A DNA stretch of 39,273 bases from Desulfococcaceae bacterium HSG9. Its GTDB lineage: Bacteria; Desulfobacterota; Desulfobacteria; Desulfobacterales; JAUCGF01. The position numbers were made by a program, and so were the translations under genes. Positions 31,253-39,273 of the stretch are shown here, piece after piece; within the stretch, counting starts at the first letter, position 1; each line of letters opens with the position of its first letter. Below the pieces are notes generated by a model. The model had not been told where the DNA came from, ran no database searches, and worked only from the letters and a program-made list of their open reading frames with translations. Where the stretch lies: positions 1 through 39,273 of the forward strand of contig JAUCGF010000128.1 in assembly GCA_030378005.1 (NCBI GenBank). Reading direction: 5' to 3'.

Positions 31253-33733
31253 TCATTGTGGTTTTGGGCTCATTCTCAGTGCCACATACGGTATAAATCC
31301 CCATGTTTTCGATGCAGTATTCCTATCTCCACCTGGTAATTTATATGAATTCGTTCCAGAATATTTAATTAAACCCGCTTTAAATTCGATATTTGCCATC
31401 TTTATTATTTTTGATACATCAGGTTGCTTGTTCTGTAACGCAGATGAAATAATTTCCATCGCTATTTCAGTCGCTCTCTTTTGTAAATCCTGCATAAGTT
31501 CATTACCTAACTCTTTTAGACTTTTGGTCATCTGGGTGATTGAGTCCGCTACTAAACGTTCTGCCCAAAGGGCGAAACTTGATCCTCCTTCAAAGATAGA
31601 GACACCAGCCGCCACTATTCCATTCCCTGCATCCCTTTCATTGATTTCGTCTCCCAAGGCAACTTTCCATTCATAAGGACCTTTTGGTCCCCGAACCTCT
31701 TGAATTTTTTCATCTTTATTAGATTCATATTCTCCTCCAAATATTTTATTAAGTTCTTGAACAGGGACTCCTGCTTCTTCAGCCGCGCTAAGAACGCCTT
31801 TCCATTGTGAATACGCACAATCTACAAATTGGCTCGGCTCACAGTCCTGTAAATTTGGCAGGCTCGGTAGTTTCTCCTTTCTAAAACGATTTGCACGGTC
31901 GTAGATTTCCTTGCCCTCATTTATTATACCGCCGATTTTTTTTACATCTGGAATATCCGCTGAAATTTTACCCTCTCCAATATATTCAATTCCCCCTGAT
32001 ACGACCGACACAACTTGGTTCCACGGATTATTGGAGCTTTTACCCCTTGAAGGACGCCTACTTGCCATCGTCTGATCGTGTCTTTTCTGATTTTCTTTAC
32101 GGATTTTATCAGCCTCATACGTCGTATGTTTACGGGATTTGCCAGCCTCGTATGTCGTATGTTTACGGGATTTGTCAGCCTCGTATGTCGTATGTTTACG
32201 GGATTTGTCAGCCTCGTATGTCGTATGTTTACGGGATTTGCCAGCCTCGTATGTCGTATGATCACGAGTTCGGCTTCCCTCCTTTCGCACAGTCTCATCA
32301 ATCGCCTGGCCCACATCAGTCACCTTTCTACGGGTTTGGTCATGCTGTTGTCCGATAAACGTTCTGGTGGCTTGTGCCTCATCGCGGAACGTTTTTGTCT
32401 GGACTTCAAGATCTTGATGGAGCTGAATAAAACCTTGTTCGACTTCTTGCTTCAGGCTTTTTGTGATCTTGAATTGTGTTTCGAAGCCTTTCACCAAATC
32501 ATTATTCAGTTTCACAAGATTGCTGTTAACCGAATCAAGGTCATTATGCAGTACATCCAGAAGCTCATTGGTTCTGACAATCTTTTTACCGACATCGCTC
32601 ACTGATCTGTTAAGCGTGATTAGTTGTTGATTTACATTGATGAGATCCTGATGAAGCACTTCGGTTGAGCGGGTCAATGCGTCTATACTTTTTCGAGTGT
32701 CCAGGTTATCCAGGTGGAGTCGCTCAAACCCCTGCTGCAACGCTTTACGCGTGGCCTGAAATTCTTGCTGAAGTGTTGTCACAAGCGCTTGATGGTTCTC
32801 TTTGATCGTTTGATGAATATTTTTGAGTTCCGTTAACAATTGTTTATAGCGGGCTTCTTGGCGCACAGCGTCGGCTGCGTCCTGATCCCCATAAACTTCC
32901 AGAATAATGTGTGCCATGCGATCAGCAAAGCGTTGATGTTTTTGCCGTTCTGTATCAGCACTTTTTTCTTCTTTGACCGTTTCATAGAGTGTCAGTGTCC
33001 TTTGAAAGTCAGTCACCAGACTGCGGCTGCGGCTTCTCACCTCCTCACGAATGCGTTGATCCGCTATTAGAACGCCCATGTTTCCTTTCTCTTTGAGGTT
33101 TTCCCGGATAATTTCAACTTCTTTGGCTAGCCAAGCCCGCTCGTCGTCTATTGCCCGTTGTTTGGCAAGCTTTTCAGCTGCCAAAGTCTGAGGCGCATCA
33201 GGAAATGTTTCAAGAAAAGCGTCATAAGCATCGATCCTATCCGTAAGAGAGGCAATCTTGAACCCCAATGACTCGGCGTGCATTTTCGCCACCAGCGCTT
33301 GCGGTGTATTTGGATAGCGGGCAATAAAGTCAAGATACCAAGGCAGACGATTGGCATCGGCATAGAGCTTAAACACCTCTTGAAGCGCTGTTTGAGCGGC
33401 TAATGTATCAGGATACGTTGCAATAAACCGATTGTAGTCCGGAATGGATTGTCCGGCCTGGACGACATTATACCTCACAGTAAATGCTGTGGGAATCATG
33501 TCCGAAGCGGGAAACTGTTTGATAAAAGAATCCAGATATCGGAAATCAGCTTTATTGGGAATAGAGTTCCAATTCTGATTAGCCCGCCGGTTAAATTCTT
33601 CGTGAGAAAGAACCTTAACCGGCGGACTGGATACTGCCTGCATTTTCGATGTGCTCTTTGCCCCATAAGACAAATTGACAAGTTGGATATAGGTCAAAAA
33701 AAAACTCAAAAGTATGCAAAACCATCTGTTCAT
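31253..33733 (-). CDS. Exported coiled-coil protein with TPR-like N-terminus and 11-aa tandem repeats
   Basis: An 826-aa protein with a signal peptide (~1-25, cleaved near SYGA). Residues ~60-190 contain four F(I/L)xx(Y/F)P motifs (FIKQFPAS, FIATYPDT, FIARYPNT, FLETFPDA) spaced 30-45 apart, a TPR/Sel1-like helical repeat. Residues ~205-480 are rich in heptads and should form long coiled coils. Residues ~491-546 are five copies of an 11-residue unit (HTTYEA(D/G)KSRK). The C-terminal ~260 residues are unrecognised and include two Cys (DCEPSQFVDC). The start is supported by an AGAGGTGA site. Gene order with the LpoB-like and ankyrin genes suggests a shared envelope function, possibly a periplasmic scaffold. 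Confidence 0.72.
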   Translation of the reverse strand: MNRWFCILLSFFLTYIQLVNLSYGAKSTSKMQAVSSPPVKVLSHEEFNRRANQNWNSIPNKADFRYLDSFIKQFPASDMIPTAFTVRYNVVQAGQSIPDYNRFIATYPDTLAAQTALQEVFKLYADANRLPWYLDFIARYPNTPQALVAKMHAESLGFKIASLTDRIDAYDAFLETFPDAPQTLAAEKLAKQRAIDDERAWLAKEVEIIRENLKEKGNMGVLIADQRIREEVRSRSRSLVTDFQRTLTLYETVKEEKSADTERQKHQRFADRMAHIILEVYGDQDAADAVRQEARYKQLLTELKNIHQTIKENHQALVTTLQQEFQATRKALQQGFERLHLDNLDTRKSIDALTRSTEVLHQDLINVNQQLITLNRSVSDVGKKIVRTNELLDVLHNDLDSVNSNLVKLNNDLVKGFETQFKITKSLKQEVEQGFIQLHQDLEVQTKTFRDEAQATRTFIGQQHDQTRRKVTDVGQAIDETVRKEGSRTRDHTTYEAGKSRKHTTYEADKSRKHTTYEADKSRKHTTYEAGKSRKHTTYEADKIRKENQKRHDQTMASRRPSRGKSSNNPWNQVVSVVSGGIEYIGEGKISADIPDVKKIGGIINEGKEIYDRANRFRKEKLPSLPNLQDCEPSQFVDCAYSQWKGVLSAAEEAGVPVQELNKIFGGEYESNKDEKIQEVRGPKGPYEWKVALGDEINERDAGNGIVAAGVSIFEGGSSFALWAERLVADSITQMTKSLKELGNELMQDLQKRATEIAMEIISSALQNKQPDVSKIIKMANIEFKAGLIKYSGTNSYKLPGGDRNTASKTWGFIPYVALRMSPKPQ
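32096..32260 (-). repeat. Five tandem 33-bp coding repeats
   Basis: Units start at 32096, 32129, 32162, 32195 and 32228. The last four are almost identical in DNA (differing mainly at the Asp/Gly codon) and the first is slightly diverged. Each encodes HTTYEA(D/G)K(S/I)RK. Near-identity at the nucleotide level points to recent slippage or unequal exchange, so copy number may vary between strains. Confidence 0.95.
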
Positions 33734-33860
33734 AATGTCACCTCTATGTTAAACACATTAGAAGTATTAAGGACACTTTTGGTAATAAGCTAAAATCATG
33801 CCGCTGCCGAGCATATACAGCACAACTTTGTCCTTCACAGCCTGATAATGTTGCACTTCT

Positions 33861-34886
33861 TTACTGCTGCAACGGTTGGTTGACAGGCTGCTGATTCAGC
33901 GGTTGTCCCGATTGCCCTTGTTTTCCTTGTTGATAGCCTTGTTCATAGCCATGTTGATAGCCCTGCAGGTGTTGCTGGCTCGGTGCCGGTTGTTGTTGCT
34001 GCAATCTTTCCTGTAGAATATAAACAAGCCCCTGTTGGGCATCTTGCACCCCTTGCCGGAATCCGGTTCCGTATCCGGTTTGGTATGCTCCTGCATCCGA
34101 CTGGTCAGTTCCTTGCTTGTCTTCTTCTGGCAGGGTGTATTTTCCCTCCATTTTGCTTGAGAGCATTTTTTCCCAGGCAATAAGCCCAGTTCTGGCGTCC
34201 ACCACCCGGAACTGGTACTGAAAATAATTCATCCCCTGCCCACGACGATTGACGTCTTCTTCTTTGAGTTGGTAAATAATCCCCCGCAGGAAATAATCTG
34301 CGCCAGCCACCTTTGCTTTAACTTTCCCGGTTTGACTGATTGTGACTTCTTGCTCTTCTCGGATGTTCTGTTCCTTGCCGCCGCCTTTGGACATACCGCT
34401 CAAACTGCCTCCCTCAAATTTGCGTTCCGCAAAGCGCTCATTTTCTCTTGTCATGACGGTTGTATCTGTAAGCGTCATATTGACTTCATTGGAACTTTGC
34501 TGCATCCGTTCCTTGAGAATGTCTTTATAGGATGCGTCATCTCGGAAAAACACTCTACCCCCCGCATACTCCATGAGTTTAACTCGAATGGTCTCTTGAA
34601 AAATGCTTTCATCGATCTCAATACCGGTTTTGTTTTCAAGCTTACGGATCGTCACAACCGGAGGTCTGGGGGATTGGCTGACAAATGGTTGGATTATCAT
34701 ATTTCGCGCCATCTGATCGCACACTTTCCTGAACTGAAGCACCGTCATTGTATCTGACGCCACTTCAGTCGGCAGGGCTTCAATCGGCCTGAATTGCGTT
34801 TTTTTTGGGGTAATTGTCGGAGGTGATGCGCAACCCGCTAACATCACCACCATACATAGAATAAGCCAACTATAGTGTTTTCTCAT
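33861..34886 (-). CDS. LpoB-like outer-membrane lipoprotein with Gln-rich tail
   Basis: A 341-aa lipoprotein (lipobox LAGC, C19). Residues ~50-240 match the LpoB family pattern: PPVVTIRKLENKTGIEIDE, VFFRDDASYKDILKERM and GADYFLRGIIYQLKEE. In Enterobacteria LpoB activates the peptidoglycan synthase PBP1B; here the role is inferred by family and by the adjacent YcfL-like gene. Residues ~275-341 are Gln/Gly/Tyr-rich (GYQHGYEQGYQQGKQGQ), an unusual low-complexity tail. Its ATG overlaps the stop of the preceding gene by one base (TAATG), so translation is coupled. Confidence 0.8.
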   Translation of the reverse strand: MRKHYSWLILCMVVMLAGCASPPTITPKKTQFRPIEALPTEVASDTMTVLQFRKVCDQMARNMIIQPFVSQSPRPPVVTIRKLENKTGIEIDESIFQETIRVKLMEYAGGRVFFRDDASYKDILKERMQQSSNEVNMTLTDTTVMTRENERFAERKFEGGSLSGMSKGGGKEQNIREEQEVTISQTGKVKAKVAGADYFLRGIIYQLKEEDVNRRGQGMNYFQYQFRVVDARTGLIAWEKMLSSKMEGKYTLPEEDKQGTDQSDAGAYQTGYGTGFRQGVQDAQQGLVYILQERLQQQQPAPSQQHLQGYQHGYEQGYQQGKQGQSGQPLNQQPVNQPLQQ

Positions 34887-35473
34887 TATTGTACCTCCAC
34901 AATTTTATTAATCATACGGTTTGCCGCTTGAATGGCGGCATCATCAAGATTTTGGCTTTGTCCGCGAGCCATATACGCAACTTCACCATTTTTTGTTGCC
35001 ACCATCCTCAATAAAATATTGATCTTGCCGGACGTTTGACTGGAACTTGCAGTTCCTTTCAGGACATATCGTATGCTGCGTTTGGCGAGATCTGGGCGAG
35101 GAGAATCGTCAATAAACCGTTCTTTGGGGGCATCTATCAGGGTGAGACGCGGATGTTTGTTAACACTCTGAGCGACAATCTCCCGTATTTGTTGCCCGGA
35201 ATCTGAAGAAATAGGTCCTTTTTCAGTCATGCGTTCCAATTTGATCGGGCCGATAATCACCCTTATAGCCTGATCAGACGGTCCCTCTTGCGAACCCGTT
35301 TCTATGGATCCGTCGTAACGACGCGACGCCTCTTGCAGCACATTTGCCGGCACCTGCCCTTTATATTCCTTTGCAGGGAACTCCTGCGATGGTATGCTGG
35401 CATATTTCGGGCCGCATCCGGCGGCTATTCCCAAAAATAGAACGATATATACAATATATTGCAATTTTTTCAT
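34886..35473 (-). CDS. LpoP/CsgG-like small lipoprotein
   Basis: A 195-aa lipoprotein with lipobox IAAGC (C20). The body (VIIGPIKLERM, QQIREIVAQSVNKHPRLTLID, YVLKGTASSSQTSGKINILLRMV) has the alternating pattern of the small alpha/beta domain shared by TolB-N, LpoB and CsgG-type proteins, but an exact family is not assigned. A strong AAGGAGGG site lies inside the end of the preceding YcfL-like gene, and the ATG overlaps its stop (ATGA). It overlaps the LpoB-like gene by one base on the other side. It is most likely a partner in the same outer-membrane lipoprotein complex. Confidence 0.65.
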   Translation of the reverse strand: MKKLQYIVYIVLFLGIAAGCGPKYASIPSQEFPAKEYKGQVPANVLQEASRRYDGSIETGSQEGPSDQAIRVIIGPIKLERMTEKGPISSDSGQQIREIVAQSVNKHPRLTLIDAPKERFIDDSPRPDLAKRSIRYVLKGTASSSQTSGKINILLRMVATKNGEVAYMARGQSQNLDDAAIQAANRMINKIVEVQ

Positions 35474-35934
35474 CTGACACCCTCCTTTTGAATCTTATAT
35501 GGCTGCCCATCTACAGTGGCAGGAGAGCGTAAAATAATACTGAAATTCATGACATCCGGGCTAATACTGTTAATTTTAAGGGTCTTAATTTCTTTCGCGG
35601 GAAAATGCGTCATTTCCCATTCTGTTTCCTCAATCTTAAAGTTCTGTTTATCATAAAATACTGTCTTCCACTCTATCCATACAGCATGTTGAGCACTTCT
35701 GTTTTGCAGGTTGATCTGGATTGCCACCTGCCCCGAAGCCAAACGGCCCTGGTTGTGATTGACATAGAGCAAAGCATTCGCAGCCGATTTATCAAGGGCG
35801 ATCAAACGCTCGCTATGCTGCATCGGAGACTGCAACGGCTGGGTTTGAAGCAGATACGGCCCCGGGGACTTTGCACAAGAAGTAAATGATACAAGCATAC
35901 TAACGACACAGCACACATAACACATTTTTTTCAT
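35470..35934 (-). CDS. YcfL-like (DUF1425) lipoprotein
   Basis: A 154-aa lipoprotein (lipobox FTSC, C20). The C-terminal ~90 residues fit the YcfL/DUF1425 beta-sandwich: VAIQINLQNRSAQHAVWIEWKTVFYDKQNFKI, then WEMTHFPAKEIKTLKINSISPDVMNFSIILR. In E. coli ycfL is immediately upstream of lpoB, and the same order, with one gene in between, is kept here, which supports both calls. AAGGAGG precedes the ATG. Its stop overlaps the next start by 4 bp. The function of YcfL is not established. Confidence 0.75.
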   Translation of the reverse strand: MKKMCYVCCVVSMLVSFTSCAKSPGPYLLQTQPLQSPMQHSERLIALDKSAANALLYVNHNQGRLASGQVAIQINLQNRSAQHAVWIEWKTVFYDKQNFKIEETEWEMTHFPAKEIKTLKINSISPDVMNFSIILRSPATVDGQPYKIQKEGVR

Positions 35935-36028
35935 AAACCTTCCTCCTTTTCAAAATGGTGATTTACTTTTCAATCGACTAATGCAACCGTTCATTACCCT
36001 CTATATGCATTATAGAAATTGGGTAAAC

Positions 36029-37816
36029 CTATTGATTTTGTGGTTCTTCTTCCAACATTTGCGAACCTTCCTCCAACATTGGAGAGGGAGTGAAATCGGT
36101 TACGATATAATCACGTTCGGTATATTCAACAATTAAATTGCGTATTTTTTTAAATGCTGCGTTGTCCTGTCTGATGTTCGGCTTGATGCTCTTGATGCAG
36201 TAAAGAAATCCTTTGGCGAGGGCATCTATGGCCTTATCAATTTCTAGACGAACTAAGAAATACTGGGCATCTTTAAGCAATTTCTCTTCCCGTTTTTCAA
36301 AATGATCTTGAATCACCTTGGCAAGCTGTTTAATAATACTATTTCTTAAATTTTCCATGACTTCCGTGCGAGAAGGCAGTTCCAAAAGATCACCTTTTAT
36401 TCCCGCCGGTTCAACTGAATCCTGATATTCATCCATCATCTGGTATTTTGCGTTAAATTCCTGGGCATACGAAATGCTCCCTTTCCGGACATCAAAGATT
36501 CGCACGGAGACGGTGGCAAACCCCTTAATGGTGGTCTTGCCCTTCTTATATGTGTAGTTTTCGTAGATAGGCGTGGTTATGACCGCAGATGGAAGAGGCA
36601 GTTTTTGATCTTCTTGGTTTTTACTTTTTTGAAGCAGTTCATACTCAGGGTTCACCTCTCGCTTTTCTCCGCTTTTAACGCGGACGGTGGCAACACTTTC
36701 GGCTTTTTGCGTGTCTATGTTCATCAGCGATACATTACCGATGATAATCATATCAACATTCAAAATATTTCCTAAAACCTCAAACTCACGTTTATGTTCT
36801 TTCATAAGCAGATCAATTTTCTCCCGCTCTACAATGTTGCTTCCGTATGGTAGCGTCCTGAACAAATAACTGATCAGGGCGTCAGAGAATTGCGGCCCTA
36901 AATCAGGCTTTTCTGCTGGTGCGCCAAACGCGGATATAGCAATATATTTTTGTAATTTTTTTAATATTGCGTCGCGCGTATCTCTGTATATTTCGAACAA
37001 CTCTGGCGCTTTAGGATCTAACTCATTGCCTTTCACCGACTCAAGATAGGCCCGGCTGGTATCACCGTGTATGAGCCGTCTCCTGGCTTGTTCCAAGTAG
37101 AAATTGCTGCCTTTGATCTGAATATCAAGCAACTTATCAGAAAAGTCGTCTTTAAAATCACTTTCTATGATAGCGAGATAGGCACTATAATATTGCTGTT
37201 TGTTCACCATCTCTTCAATAGTCTTTTTAAGAGCCTCTTTAATATCCTGTGATTGACGCTCCCGGTAAACTGCCTCCGCGCGCTTGTACTCTTCCTCTAA
37301 TTTCGGGATAATTGTCGATTGAGGATTACGACTTTGGATATACGCAAGGTTCTCACGGGCTTCTTTAAACTTGTTCTTTGCCAACGCTGAACGTACACGC
37401 TGAACATGTGCTTTGGTCTCCTGTTTTATGTCGGCAATCATCTTCTTGTATCGCCTCCGCGTCGGTTCAAGCAACGTGTTTTGAGGATCGTAACGCCGGA
37501 ATGCATCTAGCTTGGCAATGGCTTTGTGTATGTGAGGGATTGAGGGATTAGAAACAGAAACCATGGTTTTTTTTGCCTCATTTATTCCTCGCTTAGTGAG
37601 TTTAATCCGCAGTTTTTGAATGCCCTGGAGCGCTTCTTCATTTTGAGGTAAACGACTTAACACCTGTTCATAATATTGATAGGCAAGCTCAAAATTACCG
37701 TTTCCTAAAGCATTTATGGCAGAGTCAAGCTCCACAAGCCGACTTGGCGCACATGAAGTAAGCAGGAACAAAATCCAAAAAACACAATTGACTTTATGTA
37801 TGCAACATCTGATCAT
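36029..37816 (-). CDS. TPR and CsgG-like domain lipoprotein
   Basis: A 595-aa lipoprotein (LLTSC, C22). Residues ~25-290 are helical with tetratricopeptide-like repeats (LGNGNFELAYQYYEQVLSRLPQNEEALQG; FKEARENLAYIQSRNPQS), written here as family pattern only. Residues ~290-510 resemble the CsgG / curli-secretion family: ISAFGAPAEKPDLGPQFSDALISYLF, VEREKIDLLMKEHK, and MIIIGNVSLMNI. CsgG itself forms an outer-membrane export pore; related proteins are periplasmic sensors or scaffolds. ATG 37816 has an AGGAGGA site; an upstream in-frame start nine codons earlier does not. It is the first gene of the minus-strand envelope cluster, 94 bp before the YcfL-LpoP-LpoB trio. Confidence 0.7.
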   Translation of the reverse strand: MIRCCIHKVNCVFWILFLLTSCAPSRLVELDSAINALGNGNFELAYQYYEQVLSRLPQNEEALQGIQKLRIKLTKRGINEAKKTMVSVSNPSIPHIHKAIAKLDAFRRYDPQNTLLEPTRRRYKKMIADIKQETKAHVQRVRSALAKNKFKEARENLAYIQSRNPQSTIIPKLEEEYKRAEAVYRERQSQDIKEALKKTIEEMVNKQQYYSAYLAIIESDFKDDFSDKLLDIQIKGSNFYLEQARRRLIHGDTSRAYLESVKGNELDPKAPELFEIYRDTRDAILKKLQKYIAISAFGAPAEKPDLGPQFSDALISYLFRTLPYGSNIVEREKIDLLMKEHKREFEVLGNILNVDMIIIGNVSLMNIDTQKAESVATVRVKSGEKREVNPEYELLQKSKNQEDQKLPLPSAVITTPIYENYTYKKGKTTIKGFATVSVRIFDVRKGSISYAQEFNAKYQMMDEYQDSVEPAGIKGDLLELPSRTEVMENLRNSIIKQLAKVIQDHFEKREEKLLKDAQYFLVRLEIDKAIDALAKGFLYCIKSIKPNIRQDNAAFKKIRNLIVEYTERDYIVTDFTPSPMLEEGSQMLEEEPQNQ

Positions 37817-37966
37817 TCGTCTTCCTCCTAAATTATCGTACATTAATTCTCGGAAATAAAGTTTTGCAAGATGATTTTTTTGAAACCTTTAATCGCACCT
37901 AATTTGCCCCCTTTTCCTTTACTTGATTAGGTTGATAATTGGTTCTTTCCAGAATCGTAAAAAATG

Positions 37967-38186
37967 GGTAGTCCTGCACAAAGTAGTGATGGTAACATTT
38001 TGATTTTACTGTATTGCGTGTTAAAGCAGGCAGGGAAGTATCCGGCGTTAAATTTTCCTATCTTGTTGATTTATCGTAGCGGGTAACCGAAACTCCGCAT
38101 TTTTGCGTCAGATACTTCACGCATATATTTTTGGCAACAGCATGATTTTACGTGACTTTCCCATCACTACTTTGTGCAGGACTACC
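37967..38186. mobile_element. 220-bp MITE with perfect 26-bp terminal inverted repeats
   Basis: The left end 37967-37992 (GGTAGTCCTGCACAAAGTAG + TGATGG) and the right end 38161-38186 are exact reverse complements. The interior has no coding capacity and no transposase. Perfect ends imply recent activity or strong selection on the ends. It lies upstream of the envelope cluster and could affect its promoter. Confidence 0.85.
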
Positions 38187-38308
38187 AAAAAAAATGAATG
38201 ATGACCATTCATTGACTGATGTTTTATAACATACTTTGAAGGCGTTTGGCAAACCTTTTTTCAAAATTTTCACGTCAAAATTTATGTCCAACTACTTATA
38301 ATATTAGT

Positions 38309-38449
38309 GTCTAACCTACGATAATGACACCCAATTATACTGAACAAACAATGTACGACTGCATAAACGGCAGCCAAAAACGTCACGGTTTTTTGCGATA
38401 GCGAAAACCGCGCCACTTTTGGCTGTTCGCTTGATGCTTTTGTTAGGTT
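38309..38449. repeat. Possible integron attC-like site
   Basis: The segment starts with GTCTAAC (38312-38318, RYYYAAC type) and ends with GTTAGGT (38443-38449, GTTRRRY type). In between are nested complementary arms: CAGCCAAAA / TTTTGGCTG and CGGTTTTT / GAAAACCG. Length (~140 bp) and layout fit a long attC. The opening 37 bp recur at 38890-38926 on the far side of the small exported-protein gene, as expected for a cassette boundary, but no full second site or integrase is seen. Confidence 0.35.
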
Positions 38450-38497
38450 TGTTTACAAGTAAATGCTGGGCTTCCTACATCAACCCAGCATATCGAA

Positions 38498-38824
38498 CTA
38501 TTTCTTCCACCAATTGAACCGAGTTATTCTGTTTATATTGCCGCTACACTCATATCCAAATTCCACGACCCGTCCAGAAGCAACTGCTCTGGCAAGTAGA
38601 TCAATATCGTTCCAGTCTGGACGAGTTAATCTGAAATCTGAACTCCCACATACTCCTCGGAAATTGTTGGTAAACCTCACAATAATTTGTACGCGATTGT
38701 TACCAATTTTTTTTACAATTAATTCACCAAGGTCTCCATGTACAGTTGCTGCATTAGCTGAAGTGGTTATAAGAATACAAATGATGGTCAACAAGAAACT
38801 GAATGTCTTTACACTGCTATTCAT
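38498..38824 (-). CDS. Small exported protein, unknown function
   Basis: A 108-aa protein with a clear signal peptide (hydrophobic FLLTIICILITTSANA, cleavage before ATVHG). The mature ~82 residues have two Cys (GVCGSSD and YECSGN) that could form a disulfide, and end with NWWKK. The pattern LTRPDWNDIDLLARAVASGRVVEFGYECSG is reminiscent of small periplasmic DUF proteins (DUF5992-like), not firmly assigned. GAGGA precedes the ATG. It stands alone, with a 37-bp sequence repeated on both sides (38309 and 38890), so it may be a mobile cassette. Confidence 0.75.
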   Translation of the reverse strand: MNSSVKTFSFLLTIICILITTSANAATVHGDLGELIVKKIGNNRVQIIVRFTNNFRGVCGSSDFRLTRPDWNDIDLLARAVASGRVVEFGYECSGNINRITRFNWWKK

Positions 38825-39273
38825 TTTTGATTCCTCACTATGCCATAAAAATTGAAAACATTAATTAATATGGTTAAACGGTATGTGCATTAGCGCCTAA
38901 CCTACGATAATGATACCAAACTATAAATGTCAGATATAGTTGCCCTGATAACAACGATTATCGCTGCTTATGGGGGATATTTGCTTTGATGATTTTATAA
39001 TTATGTAATTTTCATACATAGTGAACTCGCTTTACTAAAAAATATTTTACCATTTTTCAAAATAGCCTGAAAGCAGTTTACACCTGTTCTATTTCGTTCC
39101 TAAGGGCATTGTTGTGTTGTTAAGCTTTTTTTTTAGATATTATGTCTCTATCCTGAATTATTCATAAACTTCTTTTAATTTTACGTAATTTTTGATATAT
39201 CAAATAGTTAGGTAAGCTCATCCAAAAAACAGAGTTTTTAAAAATTGCATCATTTTCCCCGCTGATAAAGGAG
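38825..39273. other. AT-rich gap at the window end
   Basis: No convincing gene is seen. At 38890-38926 lies the second copy of the CTAACCTACGATAATGA block. A 20-codon plus-strand frame (38924-38986, hydrophobic) follows it but has no ribosome-binding site and is not called. The last ~120 bases are the beginning of a possible insertion sequence. Confidence 0.5.
39152..39273 (+). mobile_element. Terminus of a possible insertion sequence, cut by the window edge
   Basis: CCTGAATTATTCATAAA at 39152-39168 matches the ends of the MITE at 10458-10594. The following ~100 bp also resemble the MITE interior (TTGATA..AT.AAAT, then AAAAAACAGAGTTTTT versus AAAAAACTCAGTTTTTT). A ribosome-binding-like AAAGGAG is at the very end, so a transposase gene may start just outside. 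Only the non-coding end is visible. Confidence 0.45.

Larger units (their letters stand above)
37817..38497. other. 680-bp repeat-rich gap
   Basis: No gene was recognised. It contains the 220-bp MITE (37967-38186), a terminus resembling the 131-bp palindromic element (TATGTCCAACTACTTATA near 38286-38303, inverse), and an attC-like folded segment (38309-38449). Confidence 0.6.

Noticed and set aside
32096..32260. CRISPR array
   Set aside because: Repeats are contiguous with no spacers, are exactly 33 bp, and are translated in frame.
31891..32605. Plus-strand frames across the 33-bp repeats
   Set aside because: They are created by the in-frame tandem repeat of the coiled-coil gene and have no start signals of their own.
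38924..38986. 20-codon hydrophobic peptide gene after the repeat block
   Set aside because: No ribosome-binding site and no conservation evidence; short frames of this kind are expected by chance in AT-rich DNA.

Overview
The window reads as a chromosomal segment of an anaerobic, probably sulfate-reducing or related deltaproteobacterial (Desulfobacterota-type) organism. This is inferred from soluble Mo/W-bisPGD enzymes with four-cluster ferredoxin partners, GltD/NuoG-like electron-input proteins, sigma-54 regulation, GxxExxY and DUF1703-type accessory genes, and many short inverted-repeat elements. No rRNA, tRNA or CRISPR array was seen.

Region 1 (about 190-8913, plus strand) is a redox operon. 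Two paralogous pairs each contain a cytoplasmic molybdopterin/tungstopterin oxidoreductase and a four-[4Fe-4S] ferredoxin. They are followed by a HoxU/NuoG-like [2Fe-2S]+2[4Fe-4S] protein and a GltD-type NAD(P)H/FAD flavoprotein with extra Fe-S domains. A sigma-54-like promoter precedes the first gene. The likely plan is NAD(P)H <-> flavoprotein <-> ferredoxins <-> two Mo/W enzymes; the substrates are unknown.

Region 2 (about 8836-21202) is the most interesting part. A 1.48-kb module (tail of the flavoprotein gene, a 69-aa SH3-like protein, a palindromic element and a convergent MoxR-type AAA+ ATPase) occurs twice in direct orientation. The copies enclose a cassette of a GxxExxY protein, a TIR-CHAT-(inactive STAND-like) protein, an AAA/PD-(D/E)XK (DUF1703) protein, and a ~1300-aa membrane protein that combines a CoxE-like N-terminus, a degenerate vWA-like domain, PEGA and a C-terminal formylglycine-synthase-like fold. 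MoxR + vWA-like partner + TIR/CHAT effector is the logic of the MoxR-vWA conflict (immunity/suicide) systems described from multicellular prokaryotes. The FGS-like C-terminus looks like a diversity-generating-retroelement target, although no reverse transcriptase lies in the window.

Region 3 (21702-28559, minus strand) holds a cytochrome cd1 (NirS)-like protein with three haem-c motifs and an N-terminal Ig-like domain, a single-domain response regulator, two related unknown membrane proteins and a sigma-54-dependent activator. Two near-consensus sigma-54 promoters with the same upstream architecture precede the NirS-like gene and the membrane-protein gene, suggesting one co-regulated unit.

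Region 4 (28793-37816, minus strand) encodes exported or lipid-anchored proteins: a TPR/CsgG-like lipoprotein, a YcfL-LpoP-LpoB-like overlapping lipoprotein trio, a coiled-coil protein with five 33-bp coding repeats, an exported ankyrin-repeat protein and a small lipoprotein. It looks like a cell-envelope module of unknown role.

Region 5 (37817-39273) is mostly non-coding: a 220-bp MITE with perfect 26-bp ends, a possible integron attC-like structure, one small exported protein, and at the window edge the terminus of a possible insertion sequence related to a MITE at 10458-10594.
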